Virus record (IMG/VR): IMGVR_UViG_3300050191_000007
Span: 1-24,628 of that record
Length of the DNA stretch: 24,628 nucleotides
Source of the DNA: a virus
Reading direction: 5' to 3' (one strand)
The notes below the pieces were generated by a model, which saw nothing but the letters and a program-made list of their open reading frames with translations, searched no databases and had not been told where the DNA came from. The position numbers and the translations under genes were made by a program. Position 1 is the stretch's first letter; every line of letters begins with the position of its first letter. Below, piece by piece: positions 15,046-22,898 of the stretch.

Positions 15046-17178
15046 TTATTCGACATTCGGCATCTGCCCTTGGATTCCCTGTTGCGACGGGGTTCCATTG
15101 ACCGTCTCCGACATTCCGCTGGCCTTAGCGGCCTCACGGGTTATGTCCCGCTTGATTCGGTTGTCAGATGCTTGATCTTCGAGTTGCTGCTTCTGGACGA
15201 ACTTCTGTTGGTCGCCTTGCTGCTTGGCCTGCATTGCACCTTGCTGCATAGCGGCCTTCGAGTTCGCATCCCGGCGCTGTTTCATCTCAGCCGTCATCGG
15301 CTTGATGATGTCGTTCTTGTTCTTCCACTCACTGGCTTCGAGCCACATGGAGATGATCGGCTTGAAGTCGATGTACTCCTGATTGATCTCTGCCAGCGAT
15401 TGCTGAATCTGTGGGTTGTCGAGAATCTGCGTGAGCATAACCATCGACTGTGCCATCGTCCGCTTCGCAGCCAACGATGAGCCCGCAAGGACTTCGTACT
15501 CGATCTGGGCGTTGTGGAACTCCTGAATGTCGAAGCCTTCTAGGAAATCCGCACCCTGATCTTTGCCGAGGATGTGCAGGATCGCTTTATCTGACATTAC
15601 TGTGAACGTCAGCATTTCGATGATGCCAAGGAACGGCTTGAAGACCTGCTCGATGAAGTTGTCTAAGGGACCATCCAGTCTTGTTGCACTGGCCCCCGCC
15701 ATTAGGTTCGCCCCAGTGGCCGACCGACCCATGCCAGCCCGTGGGCCAGCAGAGGAACCTTGGACTAACGTCTGGTCTGCACCAGACGAACTCTCCGTCG
15801 CTGTCTCGGATTCCTTCAGAGCCGCCCAGATATCGGACGGCACCTTCGGACTCTCCATCAGCTTGTAAGATTTCTCCACATCCGTCACGCTTAGAATCTT
15901 GCCGATGCCTGTGCGGATGGTTTGCGTCGGGGCGTTGTCGTCCCTATTACGCAGATAGATCGGGTTCACACCATAACTCAGTATCTTGAGAATGGCGTTG
16001 ATGCTTCCTTGGTCAACCCGCTGATTCTGGCCAACGATCAGGCCGAGACCCATACCGTAGAATGCCCGGGGGCGATTCCACCAGTTGGATGACAGGAACG
16101 GAATTTTTTTGAATTCGTTCTCGCCCGTGAAGATCACTTTTTCTTGGTTGAGAACTATGATCTTACGACCTTTGTCCCAGTACTCTAATACTTCGAGCTT
16201 GGTTCTAAATGGGTCGGGGCTTGCGTCGTTGTTAATCTCTTCGGAGTGGAACACAACTCCACGAACCTGTGTCTCCTGATCGAGTTGTCGGGTGCCCGCA
16301 CGGGGCTGGCTCTCCCAAATGGCTCTGATCTGTTTGTCAGACGGGAACTTATACCCGTCGATTGCAAGGCCGTTCTCGCCGTCGTCTTTCGCGCCGACGA
16401 TAGACTTCTTGAGTTCGATGAACTGATACCAGTCCATGTACCGCACGTCGATAACCCAGCCTGCTTCTCGGATGTCCGAGACTTCGCAGTGTGGATCAAC
16501 GAGCACCCTGTTCAATGGACGATGCTCAAAGAACGGTAGCGGCACGACTCTCACCGTGCGTTCGATCTTGGGTGATTCATCGGTAGCGATAGACGTTGTA
16601 GACGTACTCCCGTCGGGATTCGTAGACTCGACGTTCGTGAACGTAGCCGACCGCTTGTATGTTTCTACCTCGTTCCAGTCATATCCCCACTTGAAGATAC
16701 CTGTTCCAAGGTGCGCCATCTGCTCAAGGCCCCACTTGACGTGGTTCTTGAACTGACACTGATCGAGGATGAACGAATACAAAGCCGTCTTCGCATCCAC
16801 AGCCTTCTGACTCGTGCCCGGACGTGGCCGAAGTAACATCGGTGGGTCGTCGTAAAACAAACCCTTGTAGAGTTGCGGTACAACCGCGTTGCAAACCTTC
16901 GCAACCGTGAATCGCTGGACGTTCGGCTCAAGAACATAAGTGTTCTCGTAGACCGTCATCGGTCGTGGCGATTGGAACAACAAGTCTGCATCGCGCCACA
17001 ACAAAGTCCACTGGCGGTTTGCAATGAACGCATTCGCCATTTGGGCCGACTTACAGACCAAGGTCAGTTCTTTGTCGATGGGTAGTTGGCCCTTCGCATC
17101 GAAGTCTTTCGCCTGCAGCCCGCCGTTTGGGTCACCGTCAGGTACGACGGTAGCCGTCAGTACAGATTCATCAGCCAT
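15046..17178 (-). CDS. Portal protein
   Basis: 710 residues, close to P22-type portals (about 725). It would form the dodecameric ring at the packaging vertex, through which TerL pumps DNA and to which the tail attaches. Supporting features are its position right after terL, an N-terminal alpha/beta wing and stem region with RPLNRVLVDPHCEVSDI (about 251-267) and a segment like PFLSSNWWNRPRAFYGMGL typical of portals, and a Gln/Lys-rich helical C-terminus (about 620-710) resembling a barrel or crown. ATG at 17178 has an AAGGAAGG SD. The assignment is from layout and sequence character. Confidence 0.85.
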   Translation of the reverse strand: MADESVLTATVVPDGDPNGGLQAKDFDAKGQLPIDKELTLVCKSAQMANAFIANRQWTLLWRDADLLFQSPRPMTVYENTYVLEPNVQRFTVAKVCNAVVPQLYKGLFYDDPPMLLRPRPGTSQKAVDAKTALYSFILDQCQFKNHVKWGLEQMAHLGTGIFKWGYDWNEVETYKRSATFTNVESTNPDGSTSTTSIATDESPKIERTVRVVPLPFFEHRPLNRVLVDPHCEVSDIREAGWVIDVRYMDWYQFIELKKSIVGAKDDGENGLAIDGYKFPSDKQIRAIWESQPRAGTRQLDQETQVRGVVFHSEEINNDASPDPFRTKLEVLEYWDKGRKIIVLNQEKVIFTGENEFKKIPFLSSNWWNRPRAFYGMGLGLIVGQNQRVDQGSINAILKILSYGVNPIYLRNRDDNAPTQTIRTGIGKILSVTDVEKSYKLMESPKVPSDIWAALKESETATESSSGADQTLVQGSSAGPRAGMGRSATGANLMAGASATRLDGPLDNFIEQVFKPFLGIIEMLTFTVMSDKAILHILGKDQGADFLEGFDIQEFHNAQIEYEVLAGSSLAAKRTMAQSMVMLTQILDNPQIQQSLAEINQEYIDFKPIISMWLEASEWKNKNDIIKPMTAEMKQRRDANSKAAMQQGAMQAKQQGDQQKFVQKQQLEDQASDNRIKRDITREAAKASGMSETVNGTPSQQGIQGQMPNVE

Positions 17179-17191
17179 GAGATTTCCTTCC

Positions 17192-19198
17192 TTATCCCAT
17201 CAGGTCTGCGAGGGGGTCGCCTGCATCTGACCCTAGCCCGAATCCTGTAGGTAAAGGTTCGCTATCAGCGGAGTCCGGAAAACTCGAAGCCAATGCCGCC
17301 ATGTTGGCGGGATTCTGAACCAGCCGTTCAAATACTTGTCGGTACTCTGCTTGCTGCTTCGGATTGAAGTACACATCCTGAGCCGCAGATACCTTCGCGT
17401 CGTTCGCGGCGTATGCCGAGAACTGGTTGATGAGGATCGCCAGTACATCCACGATGTCATCGTGCGTTGCCGCAGCGGTACCGAACTTAGACAGTTCGTC
17501 ATAAAGTTGATCGAGATTAGGACAGGTGTTGAGGAATAGCAAGTTCCCCAGACCTAGTGCATTGAGCACTGGCCCCGCCTTCTCAGTCTTCGACTTGGTC
17601 TTCTTGCCCTGACCAAGTGAAACCCATTCGATAGGAACACGGACTTTCAACTTGTCCATCTCCCTATAGGCCTCGCGGCCCATCCACTTCACACCAACTG
17701 ACTCTTCGATACAGATGCGCCGAGGTTTCCATTGGAGGGCCGTCGCCGCAATCATCGCTGGCAGTTCAAACTCGTTGTAGCGGTCACGCTTCAGGTCGAT
17801 GAGGAAGAACCTCCCGCCTAGAATCATGGCCGTCGCTATGACTGTGTAATCGGCCCACGACTTAGTCGAATAGGCCGTGTCCACACAGGTGACAATCATT
17901 CCCGTGGCTACCGTCGGCATCTGTGCCGCTGGAATTGTACGTCGTACCAACAACTCCCGTGGGAACTTGATGACGTGTAACTGAGTCGGATCGTTGAGAT
18001 ACTTAATTGCAAAGTACTCATCGGTCTTCTTCTTGTGATAGAGAAACTTGTACGTTAGCGAGTGCTCATTGTCCGGTACATTGAACCAGTAGTCGTAGTC
18101 ACTCTCGGACATCTCCGCTTCTATCAAGCCGAGGGCCTTCGCTGTGGGATTCTGCCACCACGCCGCACGAATGTAAATTTTAATCGGGAACTGCTCGGAC
18201 GACCCGCCCGCCTCTAAGTGTTTCTTGAGGTTGATGATGTCCTGCCCGTATGTGTCCTGTGTGTCGTACCACGTTCCGATCTTGTCATAGAATCCGAACG
18301 GGTGCATCATGGCTTGGTTGATACTGACCTGTTTGTTGATGTTGTGAATACGGTCAGCCGTCTGTGAGTTCTCGTTCGTCACGACGTCGTCCAACTTCAG
18401 AATGCAATAATGCCATCCAGCCAAGTTCTGCTCAATCGATGCCGCCTTGACCGTGCATTCCTTCTCGCTGGCGAACACCGCCGGGGTCTGGTACTCATAC
18501 CCTTTTCCATCGTCCTTCGGTATGCAATGCTCGGGGAAGAGAACTTGGAACATGCTCTCCGTGCCGTCGGGCATATACCGTGGCTTGAGGCTAATCTTCT
18601 TGATGAACAGCCCGGGAGTCCCGCCCTCGTCAAGAGTGAAGTGACCCTTGATCTCGCCTACAAAGTCTTTCGCCAAGTCGAGCACACCCGTGAGCACGAG
18701 GATCGTGACCTCGGGGTGTACGATGACCCACTGCACGCAGTCGGCCATGTTCATTGAAGACTTGAACCCGCCGCGAGGTACGAGCAGCAATCTATCCTTC
18801 TGCTCGATGTAGTTCTCTTTCGCCGCGAAATCTTTGAACATCTTCTTGGTCGGGTCTTTCCGTACGAAGAAATCGTTGCATATCTCCTCGTGCGTGTTGT
18901 GCGTTAGACCGTCAGTCCACATGTACTCGTGGTCAGTCATGTCCTTGTATTTCTCAAGGAGTTTGCACAGCGCAAACAAATTTGTCTGTGCTAGGAAGCG
19001 GAATCGCTGGATGTCTTCCAGTTTCTTGATCCCGTAGATAGAACCCACGGAGACCACTTTGGTTCGTTGATCTTGAGTGAGTCTGTCGAAACTCGTTTTC
19101 GCCCGCTCGTTGAACTCAGCCTCACCCATGTCACGGTGCTGGTAGTTCTTGTCGTGCCGATGTAGATCGAACCATCCCCCTAGATTCTCCGCTATCAC
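17192..19198 (-). CDS. terL: Terminase large subunit
   Basis: 668 residues. This is the ATP-driven DNA packaging motor and headful/cleavage nuclease, acting at the portal of the prohead. The N-terminal ATPase has a Walker A at about 140-148 (VPRGGFKSS) and a Walker B strand at about 265-271 (CILKLDD), with DD where many TerLs have DE. The C-terminal RNase H-like nuclease has acidic residues in CVDTAYS (about 438-444), CIEES (about 496-500) and THDDIVD (about 578-584). Length is at the long end of the family. The start is GTG at 19198 with an AAGGGGGAG SD. It is followed by the portal gene 13 bases after the stop, the usual packaging-module order. No small-subunit gene is recognisable in the window. 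Confidence 0.93.
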   Translation of the reverse strand: MIAENLGGWFDLHRHDKNYQHRDMGEAEFNERAKTSFDRLTQDQRTKVVSVGSIYGIKKLEDIQRFRFLAQTNLFALCKLLEKYKDMTDHEYMWTDGLTHNTHEEICNDFFVRKDPTKKMFKDFAAKENYIEQKDRLLLVPRGGFKSSMNMADCVQWVIVHPEVTILVLTGVLDLAKDFVGEIKGHFTLDEGGTPGLFIKKISLKPRYMPDGTESMFQVLFPEHCIPKDDGKGYEYQTPAVFASEKECTVKAASIEQNLAGWHYCILKLDDVVTNENSQTADRIHNINKQVSINQAMMHPFGFYDKIGTWYDTQDTYGQDIINLKKHLEAGGSSEQFPIKIYIRAAWWQNPTAKALGLIEAEMSESDYDYWFNVPDNEHSLTYKFLYHKKKTDEYFAIKYLNDPTQLHVIKFPRELLVRRTIPAAQMPTVATGMIVTCVDTAYSTKSWADYTVIATAMILGGRFFLIDLKRDRYNEFELPAMIAATALQWKPRRICIEESVGVKWMGREAYREMDKLKVRVPIEWVSLGQGKKTKSKTEKAGPVLNALGLGNLLFLNTCPNLDQLYDELSKFGTAAATHDDIVDVLAILINQFSAYAANDAKVSAAQDVYFNPKQQAEYRQVFERLVQNPANMAALASSFPDSADSEPLPTGFGLGSDAGDPLADLMG

Positions 19199-19234
19199 AA
19201 CTCCCCCTTGGCCATGTTAATTATCTTGGCCGTG

Positions 19235-20140
19235 TTATTTCTTGCCCGGATGCTTCCACCCATGCATGCTTACCGCCATGCGACCCATCGCGGCGACGTG
19301 CGGGTTATCCGAATTGGCCGCTTCCTTCTTCTTGGACAGCGGAATCGGTTTGCTCTCGTCTATCCCCAAGTGCCGATGTAGGCCGCCTGTATTCAGATGA
19401 CTCATCGCCCGATGAAAATGAGCCCTCTCTTCGGGACTGTGAACTGTTCCGCCCTCATCGTAGCAATCCATATCGCTCTCCTGTACTGGTGACTTCCCTG
19501 CTGCGGTTTTCGCCGTGATCTTCGTGGGCCCCTCTTTCGCGGCGGCTCCTGCGGCAGTCTTCTCGAACTTCTTGTTTTGCTCGGGCGTTAGTACCCGCTC
19601 GCCGTCCTTGAGGATTGCGAGGGTGTGCTTGCCGTCGTTGACGTTGATCTTCCCGCCTTTGTCTTTGACAGGGACGTTCGTTCCGCCTGTGGCTCCTGAC
19701 TTGCCCTTCATCTCAGGAGAAGAGGCTGGCACGGCTGGGAGGTCCTTGGACGTATTTGCTTCCTTAGCCTTATCATCGGCCTCGTCTTGGGCGTCCTTAT
19801 CTTCCCGGGCTTGTCGTTTTCTCACCCGAGATGTCTCTGCCGAAGGATCGTAATCATTCGAGTCATCGACGTTTACTCGCCCGCCTTGGTCGTATGTCTT
19901 TGCAGACCCCTCACCGAGTTTCTTGCTCATGCTCGACAGTTCTGCGTCGGGGATGCGCTTCCAGTTCTTGGGCAGCGTTGAAGAGTTCTTGGCTGAACCG
20001 GGGTCCGGTTCGTTGCCCTTTGCGGGCGTGCCCGTGACGGGCGGCTTGTAGGGGTTCAATTCTTCCATCGCTTCGCGGTGGGCCTTAGCCCCTTGTCCAA
20101 CTCCAGTATCACCCGGATGAAATACCGAATCCTGAGGCAT
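19235..20140 (-). CDS. Hydrophilic unknown protein with repeated GG motifs
   Basis: 301 residues, highly charged and probably largely disordered, with no membrane segment. Three short related motifs occur: YDQGGRVNVDD (about 83-93), DKGGKINVNDGKHTLAILKD (about 159-178) followed by GERVLTPEQNKKFE, and YDEGGTVHS in the C-terminal third. The middle motif is the type often seen in uncharacterised phage virion proteins. It lies directly before terL, so it could be a virion or assembly protein, but I cannot assign a function. The start at 20140 follows the His-rich gene by 9 bases with an SD AAGGAGCC. Confidence 0.7.
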   Translation of the reverse strand: MPQDSVFHPGDTGVGQGAKAHREAMEELNPYKPPVTGTPAKGNEPDPGSAKNSSTLPKNWKRIPDAELSSMSKKLGEGSAKTYDQGGRVNVDDSNDYDPSAETSRVRKRQAREDKDAQDEADDKAKEANTSKDLPAVPASSPEMKGKSGATGGTNVPVKDKGGKINVNDGKHTLAILKDGERVLTPEQNKKFEKTAAGAAAKEGPTKITAKTAAGKSPVQESDMDCYDEGGTVHSPEERAHFHRAMSHLNTGGLHRHLGIDESKPIPLSKKKEAANSDNPHVAAMGRMAVSMHGWKHPGKK

Positions 20141-20149
20141 TGCGGCTCC

Positions 20150-20494
20150 TTACATACCCGGCATCGGCGGTGCTCCACCAGCGGGCGGTGCGCCTGCGCC
20201 TGCGGGCGGTCCAGCGGGTGCGGGACTCGCACTCAACTGTGGGACGTCTGGTGCTCCAGCGGCGGGTGCGGCTTCTCCAGCGTTCGGTGTTCCGGCGTGT
20301 TTCTCCATGTGATCGTGAACGTCGGACATGCTGCCGTGCATGTGGGTCTCATCGTGGTCTGGGTGGTCGAACGGAGCATGATGCTTGTGAACGATGACGT
20401 GTTTGCCGTTGTGCGTCTTGGTGTGCGTCATCGACTTAATCGATTTCTTTGGGCCCTTCTCGCCTTTATCCTTCAGTACATCATAGATACTCAT
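20150..20494 (-). CDS. His-rich protein with Pro/Ala/Gly tail
   Basis: 114 residues. Residues 23-67 are packed with histidines (for example HNGKHVIVHKHHAPFDHPDH, then HMHGSMSDVHDHMEKHAG) and could bind metal ions. The last 45 residues are a low-complexity Pro/Ala/Gly tail (PAPAGPPAGAGAPPAGG). The start overlaps the phosphatase stop (ATGA), so translation is probably coupled. No family is recognised. Confidence 0.7.
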   Translation of the reverse strand: MSIYDVLKDKGEKGPKKSIKSMTHTKTHNGKHVIVHKHHAPFDHPDHDETHMHGSMSDVHDHMEKHAGTPNAGEAAPAAGAPDVPQLSASPAPAGPPAGAGAPPAGGAPPMPGM

Positions 20495-21012
20495 GGTTTC
20501 TCCTTGAAGAACGTCAGGAGTTCATCCCAGCGTTCCCGTACGTGTTCCCGCATTCCCTTGCCGGGGTCGTACGGATGATATAGTACTCTAAACTTTTTCT
20601 CTGCCCCTCTGAATGTCTCGGGCATCTCCCCAATCGTTCGGAGAAAGGCCAGCATCATTAATGGGCCGCGAGTGTGCCCTGCGATGCAGTGCGATAAGAC
20701 CTTGTGGCCCGCGTCGTACTGCTGTTTCAGAAATCTCAACCCCGCGTCAACTGCTTCTCGTGGAATCATGTTCGAGTCGTCCACGTCTATCAGGTTCAAC
20801 GCCATGTGGGTGCCTCGTTGCACGAAGTAATAATCTTTATCCTTCGGTGCCCCGAGTGTGGTGTATTTCAAGACTGCTCTGTGGCAGTCAGGCGAACCGT
20901 CCTTACATGCAGCGAGAATCGAGTATCCCCGCTTCTCCGCTTCGGGTACTGCTTCCTCGTCACCTACAAACAATCTCGGGATGATCTCTGTCAAGATTGT
21001 CTTGTATGCCAC
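20491..21012 (-). CDS. Dual-specificity/tyrosine phosphatase-like protein
   Basis: 173 residues with the catalytic signature of cysteine-based phosphatases, HCIAGHTRGP (Cys at about 109, Arg at about 115; CX5R). An upstream acidic cluster (IDVDDSN, about 75-81) could supply the general acid. The N-terminus (TEIIPRLFVGDEEAV) matches the opening strand of dual-specificity phosphatases (I-P-LFVG). The expected activity is phosphoester hydrolysis on protein or another phosphorylated substrate; the target is unknown. I choose the GTG at 21012 because AGGAGGGCTC precedes it; the longer frame to 21102 overlaps the upstream gene. The gene ends in an ATGA overlap with the next gene. Confidence 0.75.
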   Translation of the reverse strand: MAYKTILTEIIPRLFVGDEEAVPEAEKRGYSILAACKDGSPDCHRAVLKYTTLGAPKDKDYYFVQRGTHMALNLIDVDDSNMIPREAVDAGLRFLKQQYDAGHKVLSHCIAGHTRGPLMMLAFLRTIGEMPETFRGAEKKFRVLYHPYDPGKGMREHVRERWDELLTFFKEKP

Positions 21013-21020
21013 GAGCCCTC

Positions 21021-21458
21021 CTACTTTACGAAGTGGTAGAACACCACGGAAGCCAACGTCAGCAAACTGAACAGGGTCGAAATAGCCAACCCGACCATCC
21101 AATTAGTCTGCTTGTTGCCCGTGGTCTTCGCGGAATCTACGCCCGAACCTTGCGAGCGGCTCTCACGAAGAGAGATAACGTCCCTAGTCAATTCGGCAAT
21201 AACTTTGTTCACTTCGCTCTGTGCGGCTTCGGACTTTTGGATAGCCTTTTCAGATGCGGACAAAGCGGCGGTCAGAGCCTTTTCAGACGCCAAGAAGGCG
21301 GCAGAGACGGCCTTTTCTTGCGTAGCCAAAGCCACGGTGATAGCCGTCTGGGATGCGATAACCTGCTCATCCAGTCGCTTAGAAACGTTGGTGATGCGCT
21401 CCGTAAGTACATCCACAGGGGTGTTGCCGTTGCCGTTGCCGTTGCTAATGTCTGCCAT
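21021..21458 (-). CDS. Tail-anchored coiled-coil membrane protein
   Basis: 145 residues. After a Gly/Asn-rich start (NGNGNGN) comes a long heptad-like helical region (about 15-105) with repeated A-EKA units (ATQEKAVSAA, ASEKALTAA, ASEKAIQKS). A single C-terminal membrane segment follows (about 120-142, WMVGLAISTLFSLLTLASVVFYHF), ending FVK. This tail-anchored coiled-coil layout is seen in small phage membrane proteins of uncertain role, and a lysis or membrane-contact role is only a guess. SD is AAGGAACAAC before ATG. The TAG stop overlaps the SD of the phosphatase gene downstream. Confidence 0.75.
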   Translation of the reverse strand: MADISNGNGNGNTPVDVLTERITNVSKRLDEQVIASQTAITVALATQEKAVSAAFLASEKALTAALSASEKAIQKSEAAQSEVNKVIAELTRDVISLRESRSQGSGVDSAKTTGNKQTNWMVGLAISTLFSLLTLASVVFYHFVK

Positions 21459-21466
21459 GTTGTTCC

Positions 21467-21766
21467 TTAGTCAGTAATGATGATGCTTGACTTCGTCCGT
21501 GTTGCGGGAATCTGCTCGGACTGGGGCACTTGTGTCGCTGTCTGTTCCGCTTGCTTCTTCTGGGCGATAGCCCGAATCTCGTCAACTATCTGTTTTCTGA
21601 TAGCGACGGAATACTCTGCGACGAACCCCCGCAAGACTACGTTAGCGAAGTCGGTTGCGAATCGCATTGTGGTGTTATCAAGGATCGGCTTGACGCCGCA
21701 TCCGAGATGCCACGCATTCTTCTCATAGTCCCGTGCCTGAACTTCCGTCACCGTTGCTATGACCAT
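21467..21766 (-). CDS. Hypothetical protein
   Basis: 99 residues. The N-terminal part (TVTEVQARDYEKNAWHLGCG) is followed by an amphipathic helical region (about 36-78) and a polar Gln/Thr-rich tail ending SSIIITD. No membrane segment or known motif. The ATG at 21766 has a GGGGGAGACG SD lying inside the end of the preceding gene, with 44 bases of overlap. Function is unknown. Confidence 0.65.
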   Translation of the reverse strand: MVIATVTEVQARDYEKNAWHLGCGVKPILDNTTMRFATDFANVVLRGFVAEYSVAIRKQIVDEIRAIAQKKQAEQTATQVPQSEQIPATRTKSSIIITD

Positions 21767-22034
21767 CGTCTCCCCCTAGAATTTTCTTCGCATCGTCCAA
21801 TGCCTTCAAGGCCTCTGGACTGTAATCAGGAACTGTTTCAACGACTGGGGGGCGTATCCCCTTCGGTCTCTGGAACACCGCAGTTTCTGGCGGGAACAAC
21901 CCGTCGAGCACTCCGACTAGTCGCACGATCTGTACGACCAACGAAGGTGCCAGCGGGTGCTTACCGATTTTGTGCTCCTGCATGAGTTTTATTAGAGCCG
22001 TGCGGAGTCGCTTCTTTGACCTTGGCGTATTCAT
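21723..22034 (-). CDS. Hypothetical protein, basic N-terminus
   Basis: 103 residues. The N-terminus is basic (MNTPRSKKRLRTALIKLMQE), the centre has a hydrophobic helix-like stretch (SLVVQIVRLVGVLDGLF, about 31-47) and the C-terminus is acidic and Gly-rich. I recognise no family. The start at 22034 has an excellent SD (CGGAGGGGGC before ATG). The last 44 bases overlap the start of the next gene, so the two are probably translated together. Confidence 0.6.
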   Translation of the reverse strand: MNTPRSKKRLRTALIKLMQEHKIGKHPLAPSLVVQIVRLVGVLDGLFPPETAVFQRPKGIRPPVVETVPDYSPEALKALDDAKKILGGDDGHSNGDGSSGTGL

Positions 22035-22084
22035 GCCCCCTCCGGCCCATCATCTCTTCGGGTGATACTGCCATCTCCAAAAAA

Positions 22085-22306
22085 TCACTCAGATGATACG
22101 GGTGACATAATGGATCGAACAGTAGTCTGTTCACAGCGGTCTCGTTTTCTCGCCGCCCACCACTTAGTCATAGACTCGCTCCTCCGCTTTCGTGTTTCGG
22201 TGGATTGCGTTCTATCTATTTTCTTTGCCCACTGATTAACTGCCGCCTGTCGTATCTTTTCCACAGACTCATCAGTGCGACGCTTCCAAAAAGTATTCCC
22301 CAACAT
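22085..22306 (-). CDS. Possible NUMOD3-like remnant of a homing endonuclease
   Basis: 73 residues, very basic, with two short related segments: RRTDESVEKIRQAAVNQW (about 9-26) and QSTETRKRRSESMTKWW (about 34-50). Both resemble the NUMOD3 DNA-binding motif (S/T-EET--KI-E), which usually lies beside GIY-YIG or HNH nuclease domains. No nuclease domain is present, so this would be an orphan binding module or a decayed homing endonuclease. The start at ATG 22306 has only a weak SD (GGCGGGGCGA). The open frame extends further upstream through the Ala-rich gene, but that part is a shadow of that gene. Confidence 0.35.
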   Translation of the reverse strand: MLGNTFWKRRTDESVEKIRQAAVNQWAKKIDRTQSTETRKRRSESMTKWWAARKRDRCEQTTVRSIMSPVSSE

Positions 22307-22317
22307 TCGCCCCGCCT

Positions 22318-22342
22318 GTGGGTAATTAGTCCACAAGAGATT
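22318..22342 (-). repeat. Copy A of a 22-25 nt element shared with 9660-9681
   Basis: This stretch matches 9660-9681 apart from a 3-base insertion and one substitution. The shared blocks on the plus strand are GTGGGTAATTA, TCCA and AGAGATT. Both copies lie in a non-coding leader directly upstream of an endonuclease-related gene and next to a hairpin. It may be a common regulatory site or a footprint of how these genes were inserted. No function is proven. Confidence 0.45.
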
Positions 22343-22358
22343 GGGCCCCGAAGGGCCC
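22343..22358 (-). terminator. GGGCCC/UUCG hairpin after the Ala-rich gene
   Basis: On the minus strand the sequence is GGGCCC-TTCG-GGGCCC, a 6-bp GC stem closed by a very stable UUCG tetraloop, beginning 6 bases after the TAA of the Ala-rich gene. No T-tract follows, so it may be an RNA-stabilising or weak termination hairpin rather than a classical Rho-independent terminator. Confidence 0.5.
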
Positions 22359-22364
22359 GCTCTG

Positions 22365-22523
22365 TTAAACTTTGGCGATGACGGCTGCCTCCACCTTGGC
22401 CACTGCGACCTTGGCGGATGCTTCCGCTGCCTTCGCGTCGGCTGCAGCCTTCGCTGCAATCTTCGCGCCCGAAAAATAACCTACTGCGCCTGCTGCGGCT
22501 AGGGCCGCGATTTCAATGACCAT
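22365..22523 (-). CDS. Small Ala-rich protein with N-terminal hydrophobic segment
   Basis: 52 residues starting MVIEIAALAAAGAVGYFSGAK, followed by an Ala/Lys/Glu-rich amphipathic helix (residues 21-52, ending VEAAVIAKV). The N-terminal 19 residues could insert in a membrane; the rest looks helical or coiled-coil. The start is supported by a perfect SD (AAGGAGG, then TAAC, then ATG). A strong GC hairpin follows the TAA stop by 6 bases. Size and architecture would fit a small membrane-anchored phage protein such as a lysis accessory protein, but there is no family match I can name. Confidence 0.65.
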   Translation of the reverse strand: MVIEIAALAAAGAVGYFSGAKIAAKAAADAKAAEASAKVAVAKVEAAVIAKV

Positions 22524-22544
22524 GTTACCTCCTTGAGACTACCC

Positions 22545-22889
22545 TTACTCGCGTTCGGGCGAGCCAGACAGACCGTCGCTCGCGTGCGAGCCATCTGGGG
22601 CTGTCGGAACACCGCCGCCTACAGCGTATGTAGGCACGAGGCTGTTGTTCGCTGGACCGTTCACCAACAGAACATTCGAGCGTTGCACGACTCCGTTAAC
22701 CAACTTCTGGCCAGCCTTCCCCGGAGGGACGTTGCCCAGAATGGTTCCGCTGTCGTACGGATGGATGCCGGTGGAGTTCGGTGCTTCGGCCACGCCTGAA
22801 ATGCCGTCGGCCTGATACTGGGCGGATACGCCCTTGACTTCTGTTCCTGCTACTCCGCTACCTGCGGGTTCAAGCGTTGCGCCTGCCAT
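22545..22889 (-). CDS. Hypothetical Gly/Val-rich protein
   Basis: 114 residues with no membrane segment and no motif I recognise. It is rich in Gly, Ala, Val and Ser (for example GSGVAGTEVKGVSAQYQADG), like a small beta-rich virion or decoration protein, but that is only an impression. The ATG at 22889 has a good SD (AAGGAG, then ACATC) and follows the glycosyltransferase stop by 9 bases, so it belongs to the same transcription unit. Confidence 0.7.
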   Translation of the reverse strand: MAGATLEPAGSGVAGTEVKGVSAQYQADGISGVAEAPNSTGIHPYDSGTILGNVPPGKAGQKLVNGVVQRSNVLLVNGPANNSLVPTYAVGGGVPTAPDGSHASDGLSGSPERE

Positions 22890-22898
22890 GATGTCTCC

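Noticed and set aside
14989-15480. Long plus-strand ORF (163 aa) over the portal gene, and similar ones such as 11886-12338, 14260-14727 and 21530-21985
   Set aside because: They are antisense to well-supported genes, lack SD sites and have the odd composition of shadow frames.
21960-22071. 37-aa frame (MAVSPEEMMGRRGHEYAKVK...) overlapping the 103-aa gene
   Set aside because: The SD is too close to the ATG (GGAG directly before it) and the 103-aa frame has a better SD.
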